A stretch of 64,000 nt of DNA from Thozetella sp. PMI_491 (GCA_021432635.1 MU270063.1:1-64000), one strand, 5' to 3'. Counted from the stretch's first letter, positions 21,518-32,445 are shown. Numbers and translations are program-made. The notes: generated by a model not told the origin, from the letters alone.

Positions 21518-23825
21518 TCATGACCTGGTTCCCTCTATCAGCAACTCTTCGAACCCACCACCCAGGGCGGCTACAACGACGTGTACATCTGGCGCCTGCG
21601 GCACCTCCTTCTCCGCCTCTGCAGCAATCGCTGCCGCATCCCAGCTGTCCTTCGACGGCAGAGCTCCCGTCTTGCCCTCCGACGTCGTTCCCTTCACTTC
21701 CTTGCCGCTCCGGACCGCGCCTCCGGCCGCGCCGGGCGTAATGGCGGTGCTGTCTAGGAGCGATTGCCACCGCGAGAGGAACATGCCCGGCCCGGACATG
21801 CTAACTTCGCTCGCGGGCTTGTCGTCCCCGGCATCCTCGGCTACCGCGAGATTGTCGAGCACGTGCTGCATGCGCCGCATCGAGAGGTCCTCCAGCGAGG
21901 ATAGATAGTCGGCATGGGCGTCGAGCGATGCGAGGACCGTCTCACGCGTCTCGGGCGGGAGCGCCATGAACATGGCCTGCAGCTTTCCGCTTTGAGAGCC
22001 GGCGGCGCCTGCTCGCCGCTCGTCGCGGCCGCAGGGGGGCCTCTGCTCGTTGGTACCGTTCGGCAGCCCCTGCGGTGCTGCTGCCGTCGGTGAGGGCGGC
22101 CTTTGGGCCTGAAACATCCTAATAACCTCCTTGGCCCAGGTCCGGAACTCGCCCGCTGTCTCGGGGCATTTCTCTGCCAACTGGTGCAGCCAGTCGTACA
22201 CGAACTGCCGATTTCGCCGAATGAGATTCACAAAGTCCTCCACCGAAGGCGCCGCCGTCCCTTTGGTTTCGGCTCTCCTCCAAAGGCTGTAGGAGGCGGC
22301 AGGTTTCTGGGACTTGCTCGTGAGGATGAGATCGTTCAAGAAGCTCTCTGCGGCGGTGAGAGGATCGCGGAGGTCTACCCGCTCGTGAATGGTGCGAATC
22401 ATGGGTTCGAAGCATGCAGCGAGGTCGCGCACTATCTGCGTGAAGATATCTGGGTTCTGTGCGCACAGCGCTTTCGTGATCTGATCTCGGTCTCGGATGG
22501 AGAGCTGTGCCGAATAGTACTCGAGACACTGGGTGTGCTGCTCCGCCGAGAGAGATGATAGCAAGTCCGGGTCTGCGTCTTCTCCCAATATGGCGGCGAC
22601 GATCGATATCTTCTTTTCCATGCTGCGCTTACGAGCAGCCTCATGATCTTCTCGCGGCTGGTCAACGAATCTCTTGAGGGAGGCTAAGTGCGCCTTGCTA
22701 GGGCCGCCTTTCGCCCTCTCAATTTTGTCCGCTGCCTTGCGGAACTCGGAGCTATCCCAGGACAAGACAAGAGAGATGATACTGTACAGGTCAGCAGGGG
22801 CCCAGCTGATGCTTCATGAGAGACACCTCTAGCTTCTTACCGCTGGAGCAGGTTCATCCCATCGTCGGCTTTCTCGGTGATGCCAAGCCAGTTCGACACG
22901 GCACCCACCGACATCTTGGCCAAGAAAAGTTTTAAGATGCCGTTGAGCATGGTAGCAGCATTACCAATACGCAGGGTCTGCTTAACCATGGCATACGGCA
23001 CTAGTCGATGTACGTTCTCCATTAGTTTGAGGAGATAAGGCCCCTCCGGCGAGAGGACCAACATGTGGTGCATGAAGGTGGCCATGCTTTCCAGTGAACA
23101 AACGTCAGCATCGGCAGACCCGAAATCCAATGGACATGGAAGAGTGGAGACACGTACTGTATGATGATGTAGTCCACCGCCAGTTGCACTGCAGGGGAGT
23201 GCTCCTCGAGGCTGCCCTTCTCAGCTGCGTAGTCGAAGAGCTCGTCTACCAAGGAGCCGTAGACAAGCTCATGGATCACATCATCCCAGGCTCGGACGAC
23301 CTCGGAGGCTTGGGTGCTGTCGTACGTCCCATGCAGGTCCCTCGTCCCGCCCTGCGGCACGCCGCCGAGGCAGCCTCGGGAGACGGACTCGTGGACGACC
23401 GACGCGGCGGTGGCCAGCGTCTTACGCGTGCCAAGGGTGCCCTTGTCGTAGCTCTCGGACAAATCGGCCTCGCCCAGAGTGGCCAGGATGCCTTGGAAGC
23501 GTGCGTTCCAGAACTCGAGCGGGAGGTCGCGCACGCCAGGGATGGGTAGCACCACAGGTCGGAACAGCGACGCGAGCAGCGGGGCCGACGACACCGGCGC
23601 GTGAGAGACCTCCTCACCGGCGACCGCGGTGCCGAATGGATATCCATAGCCGGCGATCGTGTTGGGGAGCTTGAAGCGCTCAACCTCGGTGTACGTCTGG
23701 TGGTGTGTGAGTACGTCAAACAGCGCATGAAGTTGTGTAGCCGTCAAGACGGGAGCATCGGGCGACTTCGACACCGACTCCCCGGGGGGCGAAGATGGGC
23801 CTTCGGTGCTATCTATCTGCGGCAT
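21518..23825 (-). CDS. PXB-DUF3818 protein (PX-associated family, no PX domain seen)
   Basis: Three exons (23158-23825, 22841-23086, 21518-22781) encode 725 residues. The first ATG, at 23825, begins MPQIDSTEG. Residues about 25-200 match the fungal PX-associated domain (PXB), with LHALFDVLTHHQTYTEVERF and YGYPF near the start. From about 215 on it matches DUF3818, the domain of unknown function in PX proteins: MLNGILKLFLAK, NLLQR joined by splicing to IISLVLSWDSSEFRKA. Usual members carry a phosphoinositide-binding PX domain between these two; here PXB passes almost directly into DUF3818, and I see no PX motif. The C-terminal about 200 residues are low complexity. Likely a peripheral endomembrane protein, but function is unknown and lipid binding may be lost. 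Confidence 0.85.
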
Positions 23826-25522
23826 TTCGAGCACCACCTGCCGCCGTGCGATGCTATATGTCGGAAAGTCGTGGCCGGGCGGCGGCCGTGAGCTGCCTCT
23901 TTGCCGGTCGGTGGTACGGGAGGTGGATCCCTCGCGGTCTCGTCTTCTGGTATGCCCCTTTCAATATATTGCAGCGGGGCCACTTCCGGCTGCAGCTGTA
24001 GGTCCTCCTATCTGCCCGAGACAGGAAAAAAAGGCAGTTGTGAGAGGCCGTCGCACACCCACTGCAGTAATCGTCCGAGCCCGGCCGTTTGGATCCCGAC
24101 GAATTGGTAGATGCGAGATCCGATCGGGGCTTGACGTCATGATCCCACCTCACCGAAAACCGAGAATAGAAATGAATTCTAGGGCGGCGCCGCCCTTTTA
24201 AGCGAAGAGTTATTATATGCCACGAATGCACCTCACTCCCCCCATGCTCCGTGCATGTATCGGACTACGTGGCCGCGGCCGGGGCAGCGATTCTGAGTCA
24301 AGGAGCTCTGTGCGGGAGAGCCTGTCACACCCTGCGCCTTTTGATGCCCTCTTTCAATGCCCGGAGACCACCCCGAGGGGGGTGGCGGGGAGGCAGACAG
24401 GGGGGGGGGGGGCTGATTTGTGTGAGCTGTCGCTGCGGACGATATTTTTGCTGCCCGATGCGAATATGCGATGGGGATGAGCGCCTCGTCCCAAGGTTGG
24501 CCAGATGGCTCGGCATCGGACTGGGGAGAGGCGACGCAAAGCTTGCCTGTCGTGGTCAGCCATGACCAGCACTGCCTCAACCCTAACCCCGCAGACCCGG
24601 CACCCTTGACCCTACTGCCGCCGCCTGCCTACATGCCGTATAAGAAGAGTACGGAGTAACTACGGGAAAGGGGCTAGTAAACAGTCGGGCCCGGACCAAG
24701 CAACACACACTTCAAAGAGGTGCAGGACGACAAAGAGGAAAAAGAAAGCGGAAAGAAGAGAAGGGGAAATGGGAAACAAAGAAAAGTCGAGGCCAACTGT
24801 TTTGAGCGTTGCATAAGGGTCAAGCCGGAGTCGATACGAGCACCCAAAATATCATCTTAGAAGGAGTAAGAAAAAAAAAAATCCAAATGGCCCAAATTGA
24901 CCAAACTGCTCTTCCTGGAAGAAGCAGGTGGGTTTAAGCCGATAGCCCGCAAGTGACGTCGGCAGAGTTGCGACGTCCCGGTGGCCATGCTAATCTGGCC
25001 GGGTAATCAGGATCGGCCAGCAGCGCCGGGGCAGTGGTGCAGCTAAGACATCCCTATAGGGCCACTGATCGGCGCCGTAACAGTGCGCAGGGGCTCAATT
25101 GGGCGCTAGGTCGAAAATCCTCTTCCAGCTCCCAAGCCCACGTCGTGTGGCCTGCCGTCCAACCATGTCGCGGACTTTCCGGGGAGCTGCATCTCGTACG
25201 TAGTAATATACTAGCAAGACTGGCAAGCCTTGGTCGCACCCCGGTCCCAGCTGTCCGTCCTTCTCGCGCTGAATGTCACCATGTTGGGGCGCCCCATCGC
25301 CATGATCGTCACTGGGCTTGGTACCAGGCATCCAGGATCCTATTTTCTAGCTAGCCAAACACGAGCGCTGACATGACTACTTCGCGCAGCGCGCGCCTGG
25401 AACGGTGTATAGCAATCTAATATAAAGAGCTGTGCCATGACCAAGCCTTAGATCCCATAGTGTCTGACCACATTCGCAGCCCGATTTCCCGCCCCAAGCT
25501 GTGAAAGCCCAAAGCCACCAAG
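23826..25522. promoter_or_regulatory. Divergent promoter region, PXB/DUF3818 (-) / multicopper oxidase (+)
   Basis: About 1.7 kb without a supported gene. TATAAAG at 25421-25427 lies about 100 bp before the oxidase start codon. A TGAGTCA (AP-1/GCN4-type) heptamer is at 24294-24300, and a G run of about 12 is near 24401-24412. An A-rich purine tract spans about 24700-24890. Confidence 0.55.
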
Positions 25523-27484
25523 ATGCGACTTATACACATATTTCAACTCCTCGTAGGGTCCCTGGCGGCCACGGCCCGGGCGACCGATGTGCACAACGGC
25601 ACCTTCACGCCAGACCATGTGCTGCGGGTCACGTCGGCCACCATTCCCGTGGCTTGCGAGAGCCGGCTCAGCGTTGTGGTCAACGGCACATCGCCTGGCC
25701 CAGCCATACGTCTCACCCCAGGCGTGGCTACTTGGATTCGCGTCTACAATGACATGACGGACAAAAATCTGACCATGGCAAGCAGAAGCCCATCCTTTCC
25801 GGAGCTAGGATCTGCCTGGGCTTCCAAAAACTAATCGCATGTACAGCACTGGCATGGTATCGCTCAGCGCATGGCGCCGTTCGCTGACGGCAGCCCTCTG
25901 GCCTCGCAGTGGCCGATCCCTCCCGGCCACTTCTTCGACTACGAGGTACAGGCCGACGTGTCCGACCCCGGCACCTACTTCTACCACTCGCACGTGGGCA
26001 TGGAGGCCCTGAGCTGCGCGGGCGCCTTGATCGTTGACGACTGCGGCGGCGCTCCCTTCGCCTACGACGACGAGCGCGTGCTGCAGTTCAGCGACTACTT
26101 CAACAAGTCTGAGACCGACATGATCTCTGGGCTGCAGGCAGTGCCATTCAAGTGGGCCGGCGAGACCAACGCCGTCCTCCTCAACGGCCAGGGCGTCGGG
26201 CTGGGGCACAACTCGACCGACGGCACAGGCAACTGCAGCTTGCCCGTCATCGACGTAGAGCCCGGCAAGACGTACCGATTCCGCATCATCGGGTCCACCG
26301 GCCTCTCCTTCATCACAATGGCTCTGGAGGGCCATGGGAATTTGACCATCATCCAGGCAGACGGCGGTGACTACAACGCGCCGGTCTCTGTCGACCATCT
26401 CCAGCTGGGATCCGGCCAGCGGTTCGACGTGCTCTTCTGCGCCAAGACGGCTGAGGAGCTCGCGACAGAGGGCAAGTCGACATACTACTTCCAGTGGGAG
26501 ACACGCGACCGGCCTGCCAACTACACAGGGTACGGCGTCCTCCGGTACGCGGCCGACACGGCTGTGCCCGCTGCACCCGAGAAGGCGCCTTTCGAGTTGC
26601 CCCAGACCATGTACGAATGGCTCGAGTATGCCCTGACACCGCTCCGGCCCGAGCTGTGCGGGGCTCCCACCGCCGAGGAGGTCACCCGCCGCATCACCGT
26701 CGACTCGGTGCAGCTTGTGAGCCCTGAGACCAACCAGACCATCTGGCGGCTGGCCAACCTCTCCTGGACCGAGGGCGTCCTGCAGAAGCCGGTGCTGGTC
26801 GACATCTACCAGCGGGGCGACGCCGCGGTGCCCAACTGGGATGCGGCGCAGAAGAACAACGGCTGGGACCCGGCGACGCTCTCATTCCCGGCCCGCGTTG
26901 GCGAGGTGCTCGAGATCGTGCTGCAGAACACTGGGTCGCTGGTCAGCAACGGCGGCGGCGTCGACTCGCACCCCTTCCACGCCCACGGGCAGCACTACTA
27001 CGATATCGGGAGTGGCAACGGCACCTACGACCCTGTGGCCAACGAGGCCAAGATTGCCAAGTTGGGCTACCACCCGGTGCGGCGCGATACCACTCTGCTG
27101 CACCGCTACGCGAGCAAGACCACGGCGGGTGCCGCGGCGGGATGGCGCGCGTGGCGCATCCGTGTCACGGAGCCCGGCGTCTGGATGGTGCACTGCCATA
27201 TCCTGGCACACATGATCATGGGTAAGTTGTATTTGCCAATTCGAACGTGTAACCGTCCTGCTAACGCCCCCCAAGGGATGCAGTCTGTCTGGGTAGTGGG
27301 AGACGCCGCGCAAATCACGAAGATCCCACTCGAGGAGAGCCAGGGCTACTTCGCATACGGGGGCGACGTATATGGGAACGAGTCCCGCGACCCCAAAATC
27401 TATCGGTACTTTGAACATGATACTGCCCAGTGTCCTGGTATTGTTAATGGGACCAAGTCAGGGAAGTTCGCTGGTAGCGGTTGA
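25523..27484 (+). CDS. Secreted multicopper oxidase (laccase / ascorbate-oxidase-like)
   Basis: Three exons (25523-25777, 25847-27221, 27276-27484) encode 612 residues. A signal peptide ends near residue 20 (MRLIHIFQLLVGSLAATARA). All four copper-binding blocks are seen: HWHG at 86-89, YFYHSHVG, HPFHAHGQ, and HCHILAHMIMGM, with the T1 cysteine in HCH and a Met at the axial position. Numerous N-x-S/T sites fit a glycosylated extracellular enzyme. Intron 1 must be GC-AG (ATG|GCAAGC ... TACAG|CACTGG) to create the HWHG block; no GT donor fits. Intron 2 is 54 bp, GT-AG, and has no in-frame stop, so a read-through product with 18 extra residues inside the last copper-binding block is formally possible. 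It should oxidise phenols, ascorbate-like reductants or metals with four-electron reduction of O2. TATA box about 100 bp upstream. Confidence 0.92.
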
Positions 27485-28110
27485 GGCGGCCGCTGTTGTC
27501 TTGGTGGCTGCGACGCCTTGTGTTGCCTTATTATAGACTCTTAATGAATAACAATATTGCCATCCTTGCCTCCTCGGGTTGATGCTCTTGCACGGCATAT
27601 CTGTACAACCACGGACACATGTTAGTGCTTCCTTCGGAGTAAGTTCTTGTCCGCAATGTTGGCTATGCCACGACGACCCAAGTGAGACGACCCCACAATG
27701 AGGCGGCTAACTAGGAAGCTTTCCTTGGTCCGACTGGACAGGGGATATCTCACTAACCGATATGACGATGCAATCTGAGTTAAATGCAATGTCAGGCCTC
27801 GCCTCTATCCGGACCCGCAAAACCCTAGCTCTAGAGCCTTACTACTAATTCACCGTGTCTTGGCAGGACCTGGCTCCCCTGAATGAATAGCTTGGCCCAG
27901 GCCACTAGGGGCATGTATATCTCTTCACCTCGACCTCTGCCCTTTTTCTCTCCTCACCAGTCGATATCTCGATACGGGGTGATAGGCACGTTTTCCCTCT
28001 CACTCTCGTTATCTCGCTCGCCACGCAGCTTCTTTTTCTGGGGATCCTATAGTCGAATACAGACACAAACCTTATACATAACTCTTCTTGGACTGACAGC
28101 TACGACCGAT
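27485..28110. other. Intergenic region between oxidase and GPI-protein genes
   Basis: No supported gene. It includes the oxidase 3' flank and, from about 27940, a CT-rich leader typical of an efficiently expressed fungal gene. Confidence 0.6.
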
Positions 28111-28638
28111 ATGTTTGGTTCCACACGCTTCGCGGCACTCGTCGCCATCTTCCTCGCCTCGCATCAAGCGCTGGCCAAGACCGACCTGGAGGGCTGCACG
28201 TCCACTACGGTCCTCGTCGAACAGTACTTCGCCAGTGTGATCTATTACTTGCCGGACACGGGCGAGATCTGCTCGTTCCTCGACTGTGGTGGAGGACGCG
28301 CACCTCCCAAGACTACGAAGCCAGGCTGTGAGGGATATATCGGAACAGAAACCGTGACCCCCAGCTTCCTTTCCGGCTTAACCAAGACTACGGCGACGTC
28401 TCCAACGGGGGCTGCTTCGACCGCCTCCTCCACTCAACCCGAGTCTTCCCCGACGACGTCCCAGCTCGGAACCCCATCGATCACGTCCGGCGCAGTCCTG
28501 AGCAGTACTTCGACTGGCGGCCAGTCTTCGGTGGCGTCTTCAACCGTCAGGACAGGGGGAGCAGCCTGTGCAACCGGGGCGTCGAGGGAGGTTCTAGGTA
28601 TGATTGCAGGAATCGCCGCTGGCGTGGCCCTACTATAA
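28111..28638 (+). CDS. GPI-anchored Ser/Thr-rich surface protein
   Basis: A single-exon gene encoding 175 residues. The ATG at 28111 is chosen because it starts the signal peptide MFGSTRFAALVAIFLASHQALA; the frame stays open further upstream, but that part reads as leader. The mature N-terminus contains a conserved Cys-rich block (LEGCTSTTV, GEICSFLDCGGGRAPPKT, PGCEGY), followed by a long Ser/Thr/Pro-rich stalk expected to be O-glycosylated. The C-terminus has the GPI pattern: a small-residue omega region, then MIAGIAAGVALL. Proteins with this head are commonly labelled 'siderophore biosynthesis' in fungal genomes; I see no enzymatic motif supporting that label. Likely on the plasma membrane or cell wall. 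Confidence 0.8.
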   Translation: MFGSTRFAALVAIFLASHQALAKTDLEGCTSTTVLVEQYFASVIYYLPDTGEICSFLDCGGGRAPPKTTKPGCEGYIGTETVTPSFLSGLTKTTATSPTGAASTASSTQPESSPTTSQLGTPSITSGAVLSSTSTGGQSSVASSTVRTGGAACATGASREVLGMIAGIAAGVALL

Positions 28639-29409
28639 CCATAAATCGCACTGAGGCGTCATTCTGTCCAGGTTCGCGGGGTGCACCAGGACCGTGTTCG
28701 GGGTTTTCGTGCCGGGTACGAGGCAAGACATTGTATAGAAGAGTGTGTTTCTGCATCTACATTAGGAGAGAGTCCCCGCGGCTAGATACCCCATAGATAT
28801 AATAGACGTAATGGATATGGCTCCAATCGAGATGGAATGCCGGCCGCTTGGCACTCGCATGTCTCGGAGGTCAAGACTCGCAGACAAGCAAACTGCTGAC
28901 TCTGGTGATAGCTATGCAAGTTTACAGGGAGCTCTCGAAAGACGTCCCTCCCTCCCCGCATTCGGAAGGAACAAAGCGGTCTTCTGCGGCAGTATCTATG
29001 CACGCTATGACCTTTCAGGTATAGGCTGCACGGACCACCAGCCAGCCCCTTCCAATTTTGCTCCAGTCTTTGCCATTCACACGGCAACCGGTTGAGGTCG
29101 AACCGCTGGGCCTCGACGCTCGTTCTCGTCACCACGGAAGGAGCAAAACCTGAGGAGGAGACGGACCCCAGCTGCTTCCCTCCCCACCCCCCTCCCCCCT
29201 TTCGCTCTCCAGTTCCGCGTCGAACGTCGGTCGTTTCTACCTCGCTGTCTTTCGTTGTCTGCACAGCCAGTCTACCGGTTTTCCCGCGGACCTTGTCGCT
29301 GGTCGTTGAGCTTTGGGCAACCTCATCGCTGCCTATCAACAAGCCCAACCATCATTCTCACCGACAATCCGAATTCTCGTCCTACTCCCCTTCCCCTAGG
29401 ACACCAATC
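28639..29409. other. Intergenic / leader region before the coiled-coil gene
   Basis: No separate gene supported. The frame of the next gene is open back to about 29092 without an earlier ATG. The CT-rich stretch near 29160-29400 looks like a 5' leader. Confidence 0.6.
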
Positions 29410-31152
29410 ATGGCTTCCGACGCCGAGACGTCGGCCCAGATTGTCAATGGCGACACCCACGAGGAGCCCTCGGAGCTCCTAGTCGACGCCCCGTCTACCC
29501 CGCAGGACAACGACGACATGCTGGTGACGGCATCGCAGCAGACCCTCCCCTCGACGGAGGCGGCCGCCTCGCCCATCGATGCCGGCGAGTCCTTCAAGAC
29601 GGAGATCAACGACGACCGCATCCCCTCTTCCCAGGTTATCCCCTCGTCGATGACCCCACCGCCTTCGTCGCAGCCGGTCAATGGCATACCCGCACAGGGA
29701 CTCGGCTTCGTCAACTCGCAGAGGTCCGGCATGGTGTCCCCTCCCACGACCGGGCTCATCAGTGTGCGAAGAGATGGTCACGATAGCTCGGAATACAACC
29801 CGCCGGCGCCCCAGCAGGTAGTGGAAGCATCGCCTGATGAGCTTCGAAGCATGCTGCAGGCGTGCATCGGTGAGAATGCGAAGCTGAAGATGGAAGCCGC
29901 ACATCACAAGTTGCAGTACAACCTACTCAGCCTCCAGGCCGATGAGGATGCGAAGCGCTCGGCCGTCGAGCACGACATGATTCGACGCGAGGTCGACGCC
30001 CTTCGCCTTGCGGAGCATTCACGTCAAGCCCGGCGCGAGCTCAGTGCTGCCTCGGAATCGGCACAGGCCAAGTACTTCCAGGTCAAGCTGCTCTACGAGC
30101 AGGCGCTGGAGGACAACGAGGCACTAGGCGAGCGGCTCAAGCGAGCCAAGAAGATCATCCAGTCGAAGGAAGACGAGGTGGTCAAGCTCGCCGAGGAGCG
30201 AGACATGGCGCTCAACCGCATTCGCGAGAACCGCGAGCACTTCCACATACTCTGCAGCCCGGGGGGAATCTTCCACGCAGCCTTGACTCCTACGAAGTCT
30301 CAGGGCATGTCGAGCCCGTCCCAGCATCGCGCTACACCCCGCCAGACCCCTAAGTCCTCGCAGCGTGACGCGCGCCGCGGCCGGGATCATGGGGAGGAGC
30401 CTTTGGCGGCCCTGCTGCAGGTTGTCAGCCAGGAGAACAACAGCGCTCCTTCCACTCCAACCTCCGCGCACCGCCCTGCGCCGAAGATTCCCTCGAAGCA
30501 CACACGCAACGTCCAGTCGATGTCTTCGCTACCGACGACTCCGACGGCCCGCTCCCGCGGCGAGGCCGGTGGCCTGCTTCCGTCCGTGGACCTCGTGCCC
30601 CAGACAGAGCCTCCTTACCGGCACAGCCGCTTCATCCCGGAGACGCCCACTCCGTCGCGCCACCAACGACGCAAGAGCAGGGAGAGCACCATTTCGGCGG
30701 AGGAGGACAACGAGGAGCTAGCCCGCCAGGCGTTGCAGTCGGTCGCCGCCGCGTCCATGTCTCAGGCCTCCCTCGCCTCTCGAAGCTCCCGCCGGCGGGA
30801 GGACGACGCGGACGTATATGAGAGCCAGGCGAGCCAGGCCGCCTCCGAAATGCTCCGCCGCGACCCCCGCGAGAGCTTCGATGTGGCCAGCTCGGTCGGC
30901 TCCCGCGACGGCACCCCGGCCCCGGCGGAGAAGAGCGCGAAGCTCCAGGCCAAGCTCTTTGCCGGTCTGAACAAGAGCGGTGCGACGCCATCGGACAAGC
31001 GCAAGTTCAGTGGTAACGGAGAGACTCGGGACGACGTTGCCCGCCGAGAGCGCGACGCTCTCACGAGCCCCACTAAGAAGCTACGGGTAGCCGGTGGTCT
31101 GCGGGATCCAGGCCGGGTCGGCCTAGGCATTCAGTACAGCCAAGAGGCTTAG
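29410..31152 (+). CDS. Coiled-coil protein with disordered flanks, function unknown
   Basis: A single exon of 580 residues starting at the ATG with good context (CCAATCATGG). The first 140 residues are acidic, Pro/Ser/Thr-rich and likely disordered, with SQ and TP sites. Residues about 145-285 are a strong coiled coil starting SPDELRSMLQACIGENAKL and continuing through LLYEQALEDNEALGERLKR and AKKIIQSKEDEVVKLAEERD. The C-terminal half is disordered, rich in SP/TP and basic motifs (SPTKKLRV, RRKSRE), suggesting cyclin-kinase phosphorylation and possible nuclear localisation. I do not recognise a named orthologue with confidence; the layout is like fungal nuclear or spindle-pole scaffold proteins. 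Confidence 0.85.
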   Translation: MASDAETSAQIVNGDTHEEPSELLVDAPSTPQDNDDMLVTASQQTLPSTEAAASPIDAGESFKTEINDDRIPSSQVIPSSMTPPPSSQPVNGIPAQGLGFVNSQRSGMVSPPTTGLISVRRDGHDSSEYNPPAPQQVVEASPDELRSMLQACIGENAKLKMEAAHHKLQYNLLSLQADEDAKRSAVEHDMIRREVDALRLAEHSRQARRELSAASESAQAKYFQVKLLYEQALEDNEALGERLKRAKKIIQSKEDEVVKLAEERDMALNRIRENREHFHILCSPGGIFHAALTPTKSQGMSSPSQHRATPRQTPKSSQRDARRGRDHGEEPLAALLQVVSQENNSAPSTPTSAHRPAPKIPSKHTRNVQSMSSLPTTPTARSRGEAGGLLPSVDLVPQTEPPYRHSRFIPETPTPSRHQRRKSRESTISAEEDNEELARQALQSVAAASMSQASLASRSSRRREDDADVYESQASQAASEMLRRDPRESFDVASSVGSRDGTPAPAEKSAKLQAKLFAGLNKSGATPSDKRKFSGNGETRDDVARRERDALTSPTKKLRVAGGLRDPGRVGLGIQYSQEA

Positions 31153-32150
31153 AATCGCAACATTACTTCCCACGACGACTATGGACCATGACGGTTGGAG
31201 GGTATTAGGCTGGAAGGGATTGTGCTCCACAACGTCTGGACCGATGGAAGGACACATTGACAGGTAACGAACGGCCAAAGAACAGTACTTTTACGGCCCC
31301 ATCTGTACAACATTTTTACGACAGCGGCGTTTACCGTGGTGATTTGATCGGCTTCTGGTGGCCCCTGGGCTAAAACACATTTGATACCAGCGTGGTTGTT
31401 GCTAGGTACGCGCATGGTCTCGCCGGCTGGCTGGGCTACCGATTGCGCTTTATGAGGTTTGATGATTCTGGTCGGAGGTTGGTTGGCTGGTTATGTGTGA
31501 CGATAGCTGGGCGGAGAGGCGGTCTATTTCGACTCTTGCTAAGGACTGGAAAAGATCCTGCTCAGAATGGCTCCGTAGAGCGTGATGTACTCAGATAGCC
31601 GGAGCTCACTCCTCCACAACGACAAATGAACTTCATACCACCGACTTACTATTTCCCTATGGATAGACATCGAGTGAATGCCGCGTGATTGCTTGTTGTA
31701 GCCCCAGTAGCATCTCTACTAATAGTACTGACGTAGCTCGGTTTTAATGGTCGGCACGCGTTGAACCTATCCGCTACTGGGTTTACAAACTCTCTAACTA
31801 CTGCGCTAACCTAGACCCGATATTCTTGTCGACAAGGTTTCGGATAGACTTCAAGATAGATCACAGTCACTGGTTTCCTGAACTGGAGTCTAATTGCGTT
31901 ACGATGGAGCAGGACACAGATCGCGCGAGCAGGATAAATATATATTCCTTTAGAATAAGTAGTTCCAAGTGCTCGTCATTCCTTTCATCCCTTCTAGTGC
32001 CAGCTCCTCCCCTCACGCATTAGATGCCATGACTAAAAGAGAGTGACAATCGAACATCCGGCCGAGCAACGGCGAACAGTGTGGTAGATGTGGGCGATGA
32101 CGGCCGGGGTATCTCAAAGTGCTGAGAGAAAAGGGAGTGATGTAGGAAGG
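31153..32150. other. Convergent 3' region, coiled-coil gene (+) / metallothionein gene (-)
   Basis: About 1 kb with no supported gene. It should hold both 3' untranslated regions. Short frames here have no recognisable content. Confidence 0.6.
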
Positions 32151-32294
32151 TTATTTGCCGCAGCCAGAGCAAGAGCCTGAGTAGGGGTTGTTAGTTATTT
32201 GAGTTAGTTGTCGAGGGTGAGACGAGGGGGGGTACGAACAGTTCGAAGTGCAGGTGCAGTTCGAGGTGCCAGAGCAGCCGCAGTCGCCAGCCAT
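32151..32294 (-). CDS. Copper metallothionein, Neurospora type, 26 residues
   Basis: Two tiny exons (32240-32294, 55 nt; 32151-32176, 26 nt) separated by a 63-bp intron (donor T|GTTCGT, branch AACTAAC, acceptor CTCAG) encode a 26-residue protein. It begins MAGDCGCSGTSNCTC and ends NCSCSGCGK. The seven cysteines sit as C-x-C, C-x-C, C-x-C and a final C, the same order as the classic 25-residue Neurospora crassa copper metallothionein, with Gly/Ser/Asn as the other main residues and no aromatic residue. It should bind Cu(I) through thiolates in the cytosol, for detoxification and storage. The intron is 63 nt with no in-frame stop, so unspliced RNA would give a 47-residue form with an inserted linker. 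The ATG context CACAATGGC is good, with a TATA box and a CRE-like palindrome upstream. Confidence 0.85.
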   Translation of the reverse strand: MAGDCGCSGTSNCTCTSNCSYPPSSHPRQLTQITNNPYSGSCSGCGK

Positions 32295-32411
32295 TGTGGA
32301 TTTGGTTTGGTTGGGTGGTAGTTGGAAGAGTGTTGTAGATTTGATGGTCTTCGTTGACTTGTGGGATGATAGAGAAGAAGATCTAAGTCTGGAGAAGGAG
32401 ACCAGAGGGAG

Positions 32412-32445
32412 GTTTATATAGAAGCCCCGGCCACCTTTGACGTCA
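32412..32445 (-). promoter_or_regulatory. Metallothionein core promoter: TATA box and CRE-like TGACGTCA
   Basis: On the minus strand a TATATAAA box (about 32412-32419) lies roughly 120 bp before the metallothionein ATG. The perfect palindrome TGACGTCA occurs at 32438-32445, about 20 bp upstream of it, followed upstream by a C run on the minus strand. TGACGTCA is the consensus for fungal CRE/ATF-type bZIP factors that act in stress responses. The sites are visible; the factor binding them is inferred. Confidence 0.65.
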
